Source: Skeletonema tropicum
Taxonomy: Eukaryota; Bacillariophyta; Thalassiosirophyceae; Thalassiosirales; Thalassiosiraceae
DNA length: 64,000 bases
Assembly (NCBI GenBank): GCA_037178625.1
Contig: CM074148.1
Coordinates: 744,001-808,000, forward strand
Direction of reading: 5' to 3'
Below the pieces are notes generated by a model. The model was not told the origin of the DNA and did no database searches. It saw only the letters and a program-made list of their open reading frames with translations. This document shows positions 46,927-57,387 of this stretch, in pieces (within the stretch, counting starts at the first letter, position 1; every line of letters begins with the position of its first letter). The translations under genes and the position numbers were made by a program.

Positions 46927-47817
46927 ATGGCGGACGTGGGCGACAATAATTTTGTTAGATACATCTACAGGGGCGAAGAGGATGAAGTTATTCCCCTTCA
47001 TGCAACTCATATCACAGTGCAGGAAGACGTCACATTCGTCCTTGCGTGTGCATTTCATGGCCATGATAACATCATTGAAGTAATTTTCCATGATAAGATC
47101 GAACGAATTGAGAGTTCTGCATTCTTCAACTGCCCTCGCTTGAGACGAGTCATCATGCCGGGCGTCACAATTGTTGAGGACTTAACATTCGCTGAATGTG
47201 AAGCCCTGACGGATGTTGAATGCGGCAAGCTGGAAATAATTCAAGAATATGCTTTTGTTTCGTGCGAATCCTTAACGAGCATTAATCTGCCATCCGCCAG
47301 GATCGTTAAGTATCGTGCATTCAAATTTTGTACATCTATGACAGATGTGAAATTTGGCAACAAGCTGGAAAGAATTGAGAAGGAGGCATTCAGGAACTGC
47401 TTGTTTCTTGAACTAATCACCATTCCATTGAAAGATGGCATAATTACTGATGATGGCATATTTAAGGGCTGTGAAAATTTGAGCAACGTAGATCTGGTCG
47501 AGGGTGACCTACACGAAACTATTGCCGCATTGCATTTGGAGGGCTGGAAAAATGATATGCACGAAGTAATTGATTCAATAAACCTGATTCTTCGCAATGC
47601 ACCTGCTGGAGGAGAGGACGATGCCTTGGAGATACGAGGGTGGATAACATCAGTCATTATCAACATTATCCACTACCAAGCAGAGCATCAATATTTGTTG
47701 AGCGAGGCTGCAACTACAGTTCAATTTGCATTGCCTCAAGATATTGTGATGGATAATGTTCTCCCTTTTCTTGAATTGCCTTCATACAGGTTTGAAGTGA
47801 GTCAAGAAGATGAGTAA
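46927..47817 (+). CDS. BspA-type leucine-rich repeat protein (intact member)
   Basis: A 296-residue single-exon protein. Residues about 30-180 hold six or so repeats of the BspA/LRR_5 type, with 'ESSAFFNCPRLRRVIMPG', 'TFAECEALTDVECGKLEIIQ' and 'RNCLFLELITIPL' as examples. A helical C-terminal part follows, and the tail 'QDIVMDNVLPFLELPSYRFE' is shared with the broken copies at 21499-22434 and 61093-62071. No signal peptide or membrane segment, so probably intracellular. LRRs suggest protein binding; partner unknown. The ATG at 46927 is supported by alignment with the starts of both broken copies, and upstream sequence from 46868 is also conserved at 61033. Confidence 0.8.
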   Translation: MADVGDNNFVRYIYRGEEDEVIPLHATHITVQEDVTFVLACAFHGHDNIIEVIFHDKIERIESSAFFNCPRLRRVIMPGVTIVEDLTFAECEALTDVECGKLEIIQEYAFVSCESLTSINLPSARIVKYRAFKFCTSMTDVKFGNKLERIEKEAFRNCLFLELITIPLKDGIITDDGIFKGCENLSNVDLVEGDLHETIAALHLEGWKNDMHEVIDSINLILRNAPAGGEDDALEIRGWITSVIINIIHYQAEHQYLLSEAATTVQFALPQDIVMDNVLPFLELPSYRFEVSQEDE

Positions 47818-48637
47818 GGGGATAGTGAGACGAACTCCCGAGTAGGATAAACGAAGTTGTTTCTGTTGTATCCACCAACAATACCACCTCCTCAATGAGT
47901 CAATTGGTAGTGGATTGGCGTGTGGTATTACCAACTTCATTGATGGTGATTATAGGCTCTATATTGTAACCTGTCAGTATCCTCGATCTCCCTGCTTTCA
48001 ATCGTTGCTATTGATGGATTAGATGGGAGATAAAAGATTATGATTAAAGTATTCTTGTATCTACGGACGAGTAATCTAACAGTACACAGTAGTAATACGT
48101 GGCGACATTGTACCAATCAAGTTGAACGTGATGAAATTGAGTATTTCTCTCAAGAAGTATGGCAGTGAAATTAGAGTGTCAATTATGTTGTATTTTTATT
48201 GTAGTTCGTTGTCATTTGCCATGTACGTTGATATTGGCCAATACGCTAGGACACTATTGAATATCTGTCTTTGTCCAGCTACTTTGGATGCTAGAGAATT
48301 GCCCAGTCCGCTTGGTCGGAAGACTAGTTAGGACGGCTGGCGAGTGGAACTGCACCTTCGAAAAGTAGCGCGAAGACGACGGTGGGCGCTTTGTCTTTCT
48401 TCGACCATCGCTTGTGCTGCATGCTGTAGCCAGTAATCTGCATCTTGATCCACCTGCCTGCGTTGCATTAAACTATCTTCACACTCTCAAAAAATGACGA
48501 AGGCAATGCTACGGACGCATTGCCTTAGCATCAGTATGTTGTAGATACCGCCACATCTTACTTTGACAAAGGTAACTCATGCATCCCTACTAAATTTATG
48601 AATAAGCACCTAAGTATTCGTGCACAACTTTCTTCTC
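47818..48637. repeat. Intergenic with dispersed repeat (48230-48425)
   Basis: The segment 48230-48425 is the inverted partner of 28570-28770. No gene seen in the remainder. Confidence 0.5.
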
Positions 48638-51049
48638 TCACTGATCTTTCTTCAGTTTCTTCATCTCCTGAAAGAAATCGACGAAGCAGTCGAGAACTTC
48701 TTCGATCGTGCCAGATTCCATTAGCTCTTCCATCCGGTGACTGACGTTGTTGTCCTCCTTTTTCACAGAATCATCGGCGTCTTCATTGGTCATGCCCACA
48801 TCATCCATAGATCCCTTGAATTTGATGATCGATGTTTGCCCAGGAGTGCTTTGGGGAGCACCGTTTTCGTGGAATTCGTCTCCTGGTAGATTAGCTCCGG
48901 GAAAGTCGCAGATCTGTCCCCTTTCCACATCGCTATTATCCATCTGTCGTCGCTGCATTGTTGGCTGTGCTCGAGGCGTCACCAATTTATCATCTGAGTC
49001 ATCTAATTCGACATTCATGCGTGCCTTCCTCATCGATGCAATCGATGCAAAGAAATCTAGACTGGACGTTCTCCCAAAAGAGGTGGTCTGTCCCTTCTTT
49101 CTCTTCCTCTCATGTATCACCTCTAAAACGGCTGCAAAGAGTGCACATGTCACAAAGAACATGATTGGAAAGAACATGTTACCTGCACTTACATGAACAA
49201 ACTCGTCACCCGCAGCCAAATTCAAGTTTGACATCTGAACTTCACATTCTGCCTTGATTTTATTCTCTTCAATAAATACTTGCTTTGTACTCTCCAAGCT
49301 AACACCATGGTTCTTTTCTGCTGTATACATCCAATAAGAAAAAGCAGCTGCGAGTTGTGGCGTGGTCGGGAATGCAATTGGGTTCTCCATAACTACGTCG
49401 TCCGTGTAAACCAGTCCGAGCTCACACACCCTAGTAATGATTTCAGGATCCATAGACGTGTCTTCCATTCCAATAGCCAATACCTGGCATTCTTCTCTAG
49501 CATAAGCGTCTAACAAACCATGAAACTCGTTGCCATCGGGAAAAACCCAATTCCCATCAGGCCATTTCAATAGAATGTCATCCTTCAGTGCTGGATGACC
49601 GCAAATCGTAACCTTCCCAGCGATAACCTCTTTCATTGTTCCAAATTTCGTCTCCAGTCCAGACTGTGTCAAAAATGCAGCTAGGTTGGCAACATAGGCA
49701 GATACAGCTATCAAAATGAAGAATCCAAATCCAAACATTAACACTTTGTGTGGCAAACTTGCTCCCGTATCCTGCTCAATCCCAGCACTAAAGAAGAACA
49801 TGCCCTTTTCTAGAATTGCATCAACAATCAATCTGAAATATGTAAACTTTCGCCTCTTCTGTGACCTTTGTGCTTGTTTCAACTCCAATCCATATCGTTT
49901 CTTGGCCGTCATTTCTCGATCGGAGAACCACACAGAGAGCAATGATGCTGTGACGATTATGGCAACTACCACTCCCCACAAGCCGAAAGTGAATGGCTCA
50001 AACACTTTATACGTCTGATATGCGAGACTTTGTTTCTGTTCAGGTTTGGGAATAACCAACACGGTTTTGTCATATACTGAGAATGGAGAGGAGAACGAAG
50101 GAGATAGCACATCATTAACATTGTAAGTCACGATATGCAGACACGCAGACAAACAAACCTAAATCCACCGACAGAGCTGCATAAGTACATACTAATTACT
50201 GATCCCCAAATGTATTGATCATTAGAGTCTAGAGTCCGCCATCCCTTTCATGCACAAAATCAAAATGTATAAAACTATATACTCACAAAGAGGAACAGTA
50301 AATGTGGCCATCTTCAACCTCTGCCGCGTAATCCAAAAGGGGCCTACCGCCATATCCGCCAAACCATTCTCCACATCTTGCACTGCCGCTGTAAACGCAC
50401 TTGTATATCGTTTCAAACTACCCTTTGAAGTATGTGTGAACGTCATATCACTTTGAATGTCCCCATTGGATAATTGGGCTATAGCCTTCACGTAGTCAAT
50501 ATAAATACCACCAAATGGGATGGTGTCGTCAAAGTAGTAAGTATTATTTTCTGTTCGTTCCCACACTGCGCCACCAGGCAATTGTTTGCTCATCACTGGA
50601 TATGTAAATGTTGGTACGATCGCAGTAAGATTAATGCCGCCAATCACCGAGACGTTGTTCGCAAAAGATTCAAGATGTTGTTTCCAAAAATAGTCGGTCG
50701 CATTGCAAGTCGAGTAACTCCAAAAAATATCATGTTGGTCCGGAAAATATTCTGATTTGAAAATGACCTCTTCGGAATTCGTTTTGCAACTGGCTGCATT
50801 GACGAAGCACCATGGTTGAGAGCAGTAGGGTGGTACGGTGGTTGTGGATAGGTCCCCTTGACAGATTGGATCGTGTAGGAGATCGTGCTGGAGACAGGCA
50901 CTGCTGCCGTAGTCGTAAGAAACGCATGAGCCGCCAAGTTTTAGATAAACGCCTGGTTTACCCGCGGCGGTTGTACAATCTCGATTCTCAAGCGAGGCAA
51001 GAACGGAGGTTTGATTGATGCAATTGCACCCTTCGTTTCCAGACGACAT
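48638..51049 (-). CDS. Ionotropic glutamate receptor-like channel (two exons)
   Basis: Probable ligand-gated cation channel of the iGluR/GLR family. Exon 1 is 51049-50287 and exon 2 is 50076-48638, with a GT-AG intron between, for 733 residues. A Cys-rich N-terminal part (about 10-130, with PPYCSQPWCFVNAASC) precedes a periplasmic-binding-type ligand lobe ending 'GLADMAVGPFWITRQRLKMA'. Next come TM1 (about 280-305), a pore/TM region and the gating motif 'SAYVANLAAFLTQSG' (compare SYTANLAAF in animal receptors), the second ligand lobe, a last TM (about 535-560), and a long cytosolic Ser/Asp-rich tail. The receptor-type amino-terminal domain is absent. Met at 51049 gives no signal peptide, so a 5' exon may be missing. 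Substrate is untested. Confidence 0.75.
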
Positions 51050-51084
51050 GGTGTTGTTAAGAGTAAGGGGCTGTCCGAGCAAAC

Positions 51085-51240
51085 CTAATCGTGCGTACGA
51101 TTTCGCTTTTCCTAGGTTAAATCGATACCCCTACGTACGATCGTGCAGTTCTCGGATTTTACTAAGTTTCAACAAAAACAAAATCATGCGTACGATTGCA
51201 CGATCATGCAGAAAGCCAACTCGATTTCTGCATGATCGTA
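51085..51240. promoter_or_regulatory. Clustered CGTACGAT motifs and a 14-bp hairpin upstream of the receptor
   Basis: 'cgtacgat' occurs near 51093, 51134 and 51189 and in reverse ('atcgtacg') near 51233. The arms 51201-51214 and 51225-51238 are perfectly complementary (14 bp, 10-nt loop). The block sits 40-190 bp upstream of the first exon as drawn. Either a cis-regulatory cluster or a small palindromic element. Confidence 0.45.
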
Positions 51241-51249
51241 CGCTCAACA

Positions 51250-52098
51250 GCACATCAAAAAAAAAGATGCCATGACAATGGCACCCCAAGTAAGGCCGCC
51301 TATCTCAGTCCATGACTATATTTCACAAGGTATCGATGGCCTATCTCTTAGAAGACATATATGGCGACGTATTCGCAGCAGGGTGGCGTTTCGGCTGCTG
51401 TAGGGGCGGTGATAATATCATTGTAATCCACTTCATTGAGATTTGAAATTAAAACAACCACCTTCCCTGCACCCATAGAAGAAGATAAACAATAATATGC
51501 ACTACCCCTCCGCTACCCGTCGCTGATGATGATATGTAGTGAGAATCCGGCTGCTCGGAGTGACCATTCAAGCCCCCCCACACCTCCAAAACACCAAGAA
51601 CACAAGATGTGCACAAGATGGCAAAAATAATACGATACTCAGACACAACAGTAAGCCTGTAGACGGCGGATCGAGCGGCTGTAAAGAAGGGAACTTATCA
51701 ATATTATTATATATAAGAAGTGGCGGCTATTTATTGTCCAAAATATTACAATAGGGTGGATAAAAATAGCAACATCATAGACAGAAATGATATTTATGTA
51801 GCATGTATTAGTCATTTATTTATGCGGTGTAGGCAGTAGTAATAATAATACCCTGCGGCTGAATCGTTGTATAAGGTGTTGCCTGCGATATAATTCACTG
51901 GATATTACTATTGGTAGGGTTTGGGCAACGTGGTGGCTATGAGAGTAGCGGCTATCATGGTCGATACGGATTGTCGAATCCGGCCGTTGTCGTAAGGAAA
52001 AAAACGTGCAGAACGTGCAGTTGCTCGGACAGCGCTGCATGTTTTTTTGTAGCGGCTATCAAAATGATACGTACGATGCAATTTTGCTCGGACCGCAC
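51250..52098. other. Intergenic, no supported gene
   Basis: Short open frames only. No motif, RNA gene or repeat recognised. Confidence 0.4.
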
Positions 52099-52461
52099 CT
52101 AAGGTTTTGGGTATTCGGCAGTCAAAATCCGAGATTCGGCAGTCATTCGGCAGTTGGGTGTAAAAAGTCCCAATTGATAGCCATTCCCAGTTGGAGATGG
52201 TCTCATTTGTTAGTCATTCCCAGTTGGAGATGGTGAGCCGAAAAATATTTTCTTCTAGAGATAATCACAAAATCAACCTTTTTATTGCAGTTTTGGATAG
52301 ATCTAGTACAGTAGAGTTCGTAGAAATTTTTAATTATGAAAAAATACCCAATATTGACCAAGATATAAAGAAAACAGCTGAGTGCCGACGAGTGCCCGGA
52401 GTGCCGAATATGGCCCCCGAAAAACGGCAAATCCGGCAGTGACGAATACCCAAAACCTTAG
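52099..52461. mobile_element. 363-bp MITE with 21-bp inverted repeats, TA-type ends
   Basis: The left end 'ctaaggttttgggtattcg' (52099-) is inverted at 52441-52461. Reading the element as starting after TA on the left and ending before TA on the right fits a Tc1/mariner-style TA target duplication. The interior has a tandem pair of 'cattcccagttggagatggt'. Non-coding. Confidence 0.65.
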
Positions 52462-52513
52462 TTAAGAGTTGGAGTTGGTGAAGCTTGTTTGCACTTCGCA
52501 CTGAGCAAATAAT

Positions 52514-52748
52514 AGGCCTTTGGATATAGGGGGGCGAGGGGGGAGCCCCCCGATATTGAGGGTTCTGATCTGGTGGCAAAGTCGTCTAAATGGGGGTAAA
52601 ATGGTCCATATTCGCCAACATTTTGCTAGCTTTAGACTGAAATCACGGGAGTTTCGCTAACTAACCGTCCCCCCCTTCTCGCCGGGGGGAATCTGGGGGG
52701 GAAATCCCCCCGGTAAGGGGTAGGTTAGCCCCCTATATCCAAAGGCCT
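52514..52748. mobile_element. 235-bp MITE with 10-bp target-site duplication
   Basis: The terminal inverted repeat 'aggcctttggatataggggg' (52514-) is mirrored at 52729-52748. The flanks 52504-52513 and 52749-52758 are both 'agcaaataat', an exact 10-bp duplication, in the size range produced by Mutator-like transposases (9-11 bp). The interior is G-rich and includes a second inverted repeat. No coding capacity. Confidence 0.85.
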
Positions 52749-52939
52749 AGCAAATAATATTCCCCGGGGCGCTTTTGGCACCCTCTTGTTGGCGGCGCCC
52801 ACATTGGCCCCGCAGCTGTGGAAATTGGGTAAATAAATAATCTCAAAAACCCATATCAAGACAAAATATACCCTCAAATGACCCAAAATCCCCTTATCCT
52901 CTCCCCAAAGTTGTGCGCACGCCCACACGTCTGCTTTCT

Positions 52940-52965
52940 CGGCAATTTTTTCAGGCTGTGGGCTT
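52940..52965 (+). repeat. Solo terminus of the 1.68-kb transposon family
   Basis: Matches the first 25 or so bases of the elements at 55708 and 57388 ('ggcaattttttcaggctgtg'), then diverges, 15 bp before the ATG of the next gene. Confidence 0.7.
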
Positions 52966-52979
52966 CTCAAGTCTATGAG

Positions 52980-54020
52980 ATGATGTCCAGTAGGCAGCAG
53001 CAACTATCGTCACGATCCAGTTCACTTCAATACTACTATCCGAATCCATTTAGTACCACCAACTTGAATGATTTGATGAGGTTGCAGCAACAGAACCACA
53101 ACAACAACAACCAGCACGATGATTCTACAGAGGATCTGGATCAGGAAGAACATCAAGAGAGTATTGCTCCACTGCCCTACTACTACAATAATAACAGTCT
53201 ATCAAATTCCACCAATAACCACCACAACAACAATAGACGACGAAACAACAACAACAACAGCAAGAAGAAGAAACGTCTCCTCTCCTCTGGATATCATTCC
53301 TTTCCCCAACTACGAAGTAGCAGTAGTAGTAGTAGTAGTGCTCCCTCCTCTCCCTACACCACCACCACCACACCCTACAACCACTTTCAAAACAATTCCT
53401 ACTCCACACTCCGCTACTTCAACACTCATCACCTTACCACCACCACCACGGCAATAGCATCATCATCCAAACGTAACTTTTTTCAACAAGTATTGGATCC
53501 AATTGATGGGAGTGATGGTGATGTCAATTCACGAAGGAGGAATGAGGCTTGGAAGGAGATTCGTATTGAGGTTATTAGTGATGATGATGAGTGTTGTCGT
53601 GTCAATACTACTGCTACTGCTACTGCTACTTCTTCTGCAGCTTCTACTGGTATCAAGAAGAAGAAGAAGAAGTGTCCGCATCATCAAGGTCTGGGTGCGT
53701 TATTAGGAGACTGTTGTTGCAACATCATGGGTATAGATGATGATGATGATGATACAGTAGGTGGGATGGTTAGTGATGATAATGATGGAAGAAGTCGTTG
53801 CAGTGAAGAATCATCATCGAATAAGAAAATGATGATTGATGATGAAACGAGTAGAGGTGTAGTTGTTGTTGGAGGATTATCATCGTCGACATCATCTTCA
53901 CCCTCCTCCTCCTCCTCCGTAGTTGCAACAACACACGAAAAGAAGAAGAAGAGAAGAAGTGTCATTGAGGAGGATACCTCCTCCTCCATATTCGGAGATG
54001 AAAGGGTGGATACTACTTCG

Positions 54021-54054
<34 letters not shown>

Positions 54055-54209
54055 GGGCATCACCACCAACATCATTGGAAGAAGAAGAAGAAGAAGAGAA
54101 AGAAGAAGGGCAACTATTACTACTACCCCGAAGAGAAGTCAATACAATTGGTGCTGGATTAGCATATGGGAGTGATGCGTGGAGATCCTATCAATCCAAG
54201 GTTGGATGA
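52980..54209 (+). CDS. Low-complexity Asn/Ser/Thr-rich protein, unknown function
   Basis: A 409-residue frame from ATG 52980 (or the adjacent ATG at 52983). It contains Gln/Asn tracts, poly-Ser and poly-Thr runs, a short Lys run followed by a small Cys-containing segment ('CPHHQGLGALLGDCCCNIMG'), acidic stretches and a C-terminal 'GAGLAYGSDAWRSYQ'. No domain recognised; probably disordered. Much of the open frame could partly reflect triplet repeats, but the Cys segment and the C-terminus look like true coding sequence. A 29-bp piece ('AASTGIKKK') is also found near 30600. Confidence 0.5.
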
Positions 54210-54706
54210 AAGAGGTGTGCTGCCGCCATTTTGGCGTCGTTGTCGAGAGATTGAGTACTTCTCTTGGGAGATAGTGTGAGAGAGAGAAGAGAAATGACAT
54301 AAAATTATCAGGGTACATAATATTGTTTCTTGTTTCGATGATGTAGAGTTGATTTATAAGAAAGATGGGAGACTGTGTACATAGAAGCAGTAGGAATAGA
54401 GAAGTATCAAGAGAGCATGTTGTGGTGAATAGAAATAGCTTGGACATACAAGTAAATGGCAAAGTATGTAGTATAACTCTCGTTGTCTAGATTTGAGTTC
54501 ATTAAATCACTACACACTACACGCACGTATTCAAGTTTATATCTTGATCCTAATTGTCTTCTCGAAGACTCTACCTCTCGATTCAACCATCAAACGAAAG
54601 AAGAAGATTGACGTCAACTTCTCTCGTAAAAATGCTTGTAATGCATTCGTCGTGTCATCACAAAAGATGGTTGAGCGCGACGAGAACACTTCGTCTTCAC
54701 CATTAG
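54210..54706. other. Intergenic, no supported gene
   Basis: Flank between convergent genes; nothing recognised beyond short open frames. Confidence 0.4.
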
Positions 54707-55431
54707 TTAGGAGTACTTAGGAGTACACCAATCGATATGGTCCCACTGACAGAGGCTGCAGCTCCTACACTGATCCGCACTTGTTGCATACCAGCACGAC
54801 TTCATCGAATCACATCCACCTGCAACATCTGCTTCTGCTGCGGCGGCGGCGAAGGCAGCGGCGGCTCCACGATCCTTATAGCTGCGCCACTCATCGAGCG
54901 CCTTTGCATCAGTGGTGGAGGAGGACTTAGGGGAACATCCATTGCTGTCCCACTTACAAACTGTTTTGGCGGCAACGCTGCACACATACTTCTGTTTAAT
55001 CGAATAACAGAAGTCATTCTCGAGCGCCTTTGCATCGGAATCATCTTCTGCTGCGGCGGCGGCGAAGGCAGCGGCAGAGGCGGCTCCACGAAGAGAGATC
55101 GACTGAGCGGAGGGTGACTTCATCTCTTCAAAGTTTCCTTCTTTGAGATGGCGGTGCTACAGAGAGAAGAATAGCATCAACGAACGAAAGCAAAAGGGTG
55201 AGAAACTTCTTGCAATTGCAAGTGCAACCATGTATAATTGTAAAGAAAACGAACCAGTCCGAGATGTGTGCTTGCTAGATTGCGCCAGCGAGCAGCAGCC
55301 ACGGTGTAAAATCAATATAATAGCAAGAAGAAAGAGCTTACCTCGGCATGGGCATCGGCATCGGCAGAGAGAGCACCTGGGATGGCGCTGAGTAGCATAA
55401 GTGCTGCGGAAGCGAAGAGTTGGACTTTCAT
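54707..55431 (-). CDS. Secreted Ala/Cys-rich protein (two exons), paralogue 2
   Basis: Exon 1 (55431-55342) encodes the signal peptide MKVQLFASAALMLLSAIPGA and a short Ala-Asp run, ending at a 'gtaag' donor. Exon 2 runs 55156-54707 (acceptor 'ctgtag'), giving 179 residues. A later acceptor at 55103/55102, homologous to the one inferred for paralogue 1, is also in frame. The mature protein has Ala-rich segments and two similar Cys modules, one ending 'VCKWDSNGC' and one ending 'LCQWDHIDWC', so the sequence suggests an internally duplicated disulfide unit. No known family. Near-identical to 36530-37507 over exon 1 and the first Cys module, but with a different C-terminus. Shares the upstream tandem repeat. 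Confidence 0.65.
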
Positions 55432-55524
55432 GTTAGATCTTTTGACTTGACGTTGTTCGTTGCAAAAATTTATGGCAAGATGAGTTAGATACTTCTTGAG
55501 GTGTGAAGTGAGGCCAACTCCTGA

Positions 55525-55625
55525 AAAAACGGTTTCTGCTTGTGTTTTTGAATCAGAAACGGTTCACCCTTGTGTTTTTGAATCAGAAACGGTTCACCCT
55601 TGTGTTTTTGAGTGTGAAACGGTTC
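55525..55625. repeat. Tandem 'gaaacggttcacccttgtg' repeats upstream of secreted gene
   Basis: Four imperfect units of about 29 bp, the same repeat as at 37600-37690, at the same distance from the paralogous start codon (55431). Confidence 0.7.
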
Positions 55626-55704
55626 ACACGAGCGTTTAAAGTACGATACTGTAAGTAAGGGTATGAAGTGTCAGTCTGCCGGCCTGAGCCATCCATCACC
55701 TACC

Positions 55705-57386
55705 AAGCGGCAATTTTTTCAGGCTGTGGGCTTCAACAAATTTGGGGGCGAAAAAAGGGGAGAAAAAAAGAGGAGAAAACTCGCCGGCCACAAATGACAT
55801 GCATCACATGCATGGCGGAGACGTCGACGCTCCGGAGAGGGTACTTACCATCGAAGTCATTACAGTGCACTTGTAAGTCCTTTGGCATTATCAATACCAC
55901 ACAAGCGCCAAGCCAGGTTGGTGACGATTCCGATGTAGATGATGAGCTCGACAGAATGGCGGCAGCAGCTGCGGATGATCTCTCCAATGATGGACTTGAT
56001 GCTGGAGTGGAGGCTGCCCTCGATATACTTCTTCGAGTTGGTTGTCGAAACTCACTGGGAGAAATCGATCGACAGAGAGAATGCGCTCAAACGACGAATG
56101 GGAATACTTTAAAGACAATGGCGGTAACTTCCAGGGAGGAACAGATGAAGCCGATAACTACTCTGGAATAAGATGGTCTGACTTCGCTACAAGTTGGAAC
56201 AGCTGGGTCGATACTCTTGGTCATTCCAAGCCAACATTGACGTACAAAAGAGCCAGTCATCTTCAGAATGCCTATAAATCTATGAAGAGGAGGGCGGTAG
56301 AGGCAGCCACTCTTCGTCCTCACACTCCGGCTATCACAGTGTTGCACGATAAGCACATCAATCGAGCTACAGCTGTCACGTATCTTCCCGAGTTTGGTCA
56401 ACTTGAAATGCCGGCAGTTGCGCAGCCCTTTACGGATGCAATGGATACCGAGGACTAGCAAATAACTGTAACAAACTATGATGGTGATGCAGATGAGCCC
56501 AAGCCTGCTACTGCCGTGCCCCAGCCAAGGAAAAGAAAGAAATCAAAGATGTGATGTAGGAAATGTGGTAGGGAGTATGCAGATGATGCTTGGAGGCAAT
56601 ATCATCAATTAGTGATTACAAGAGACGTTAATGGAAGAGCGATGAGAGACAACAACGTCAAAGTTTGGGACACTTGCACTGTACCTGCAGAGTTGTACAA
56701 AGAAGACTTCCCTTGGGATGGTACGGGGTGCATGCCACCAAGAAGGAAATGACGATGATTGTTATTGATTAATATTTGTTTAATTTGCACATAAATAAAT
56801 ATATGTTGACGCATTCTAAATAGTATTTGATTGATAAACTGCTATGGAATGGCATTTGTGCACTGTAAGTGGATGATAGTGAAGCGAGGTGGTGAAAAAT
56901 GTGCAAAATCATAAGCATCGTAACTATGTAATAATACGAAAGCGACCGTTGCATCTACCAGCCCGTGGAGTGCAAAATTGAAATCTGCATAAAATTTTGG
57001 TCTTGTGGGCACTCCAGATTACTATTTGACCTACCATCAGCGGCGATTTATGCGTCGTGAAGTTGATGTAATACTGCATCATTGCGCCGACAGTCGAGAT
57101 TGCCTCTCTCGGCGGGAAGTTTTACAGGCGGGCAAGTTGTCTCATTGGGGGCACGCCCCATGCCCTCCGCTCCGCTCCGCTCCAGCCGTATTTACCTACG
57201 CACGCGCAAAAGATCTGGGGTGTCACGTTCATAATGGATTTCAAAATATGTGATGGGATGGATCTTGGATTAGTACTATTCCCACGTACACCTTAGTTTC
57301 ATCACGTGATCAAAACGTGACCTGAGTTGCAGCCCCAACGTGACCTGAGTTACAGCCCACCGCACAGCCTGAAAACGTTGCCGCTT
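55705..57386 (+). mobile_element. 1.68-kb TIR transposon, copy 1
   Basis: Starts 'aagcggcaattttttcaggc' and ends with the inverse type 'gcctgaaaacgttgccgctt', so the termini are imperfect inverted repeats of about 25 bp. The interior carries transposase-like remnants: an Asp-rich start frame (55860-56171), a 138-codon frame (56042-56458) with 'TYKRASHLQNAYKSMKRRAV', and after its stop a CxxC segment (CRKCGREYADDAW). The frames are broken relative to one another, so it is probably non-autonomous. Superfamily not identified. Confidence 0.65.
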
Positions 57387-57387
57387 T

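Noticed and set aside
53684..54142. Minus-strand Ser/Val-rich frame opposite the 409-residue protein
   Set aside because: Mirror of triplet repeats on the plus strand.
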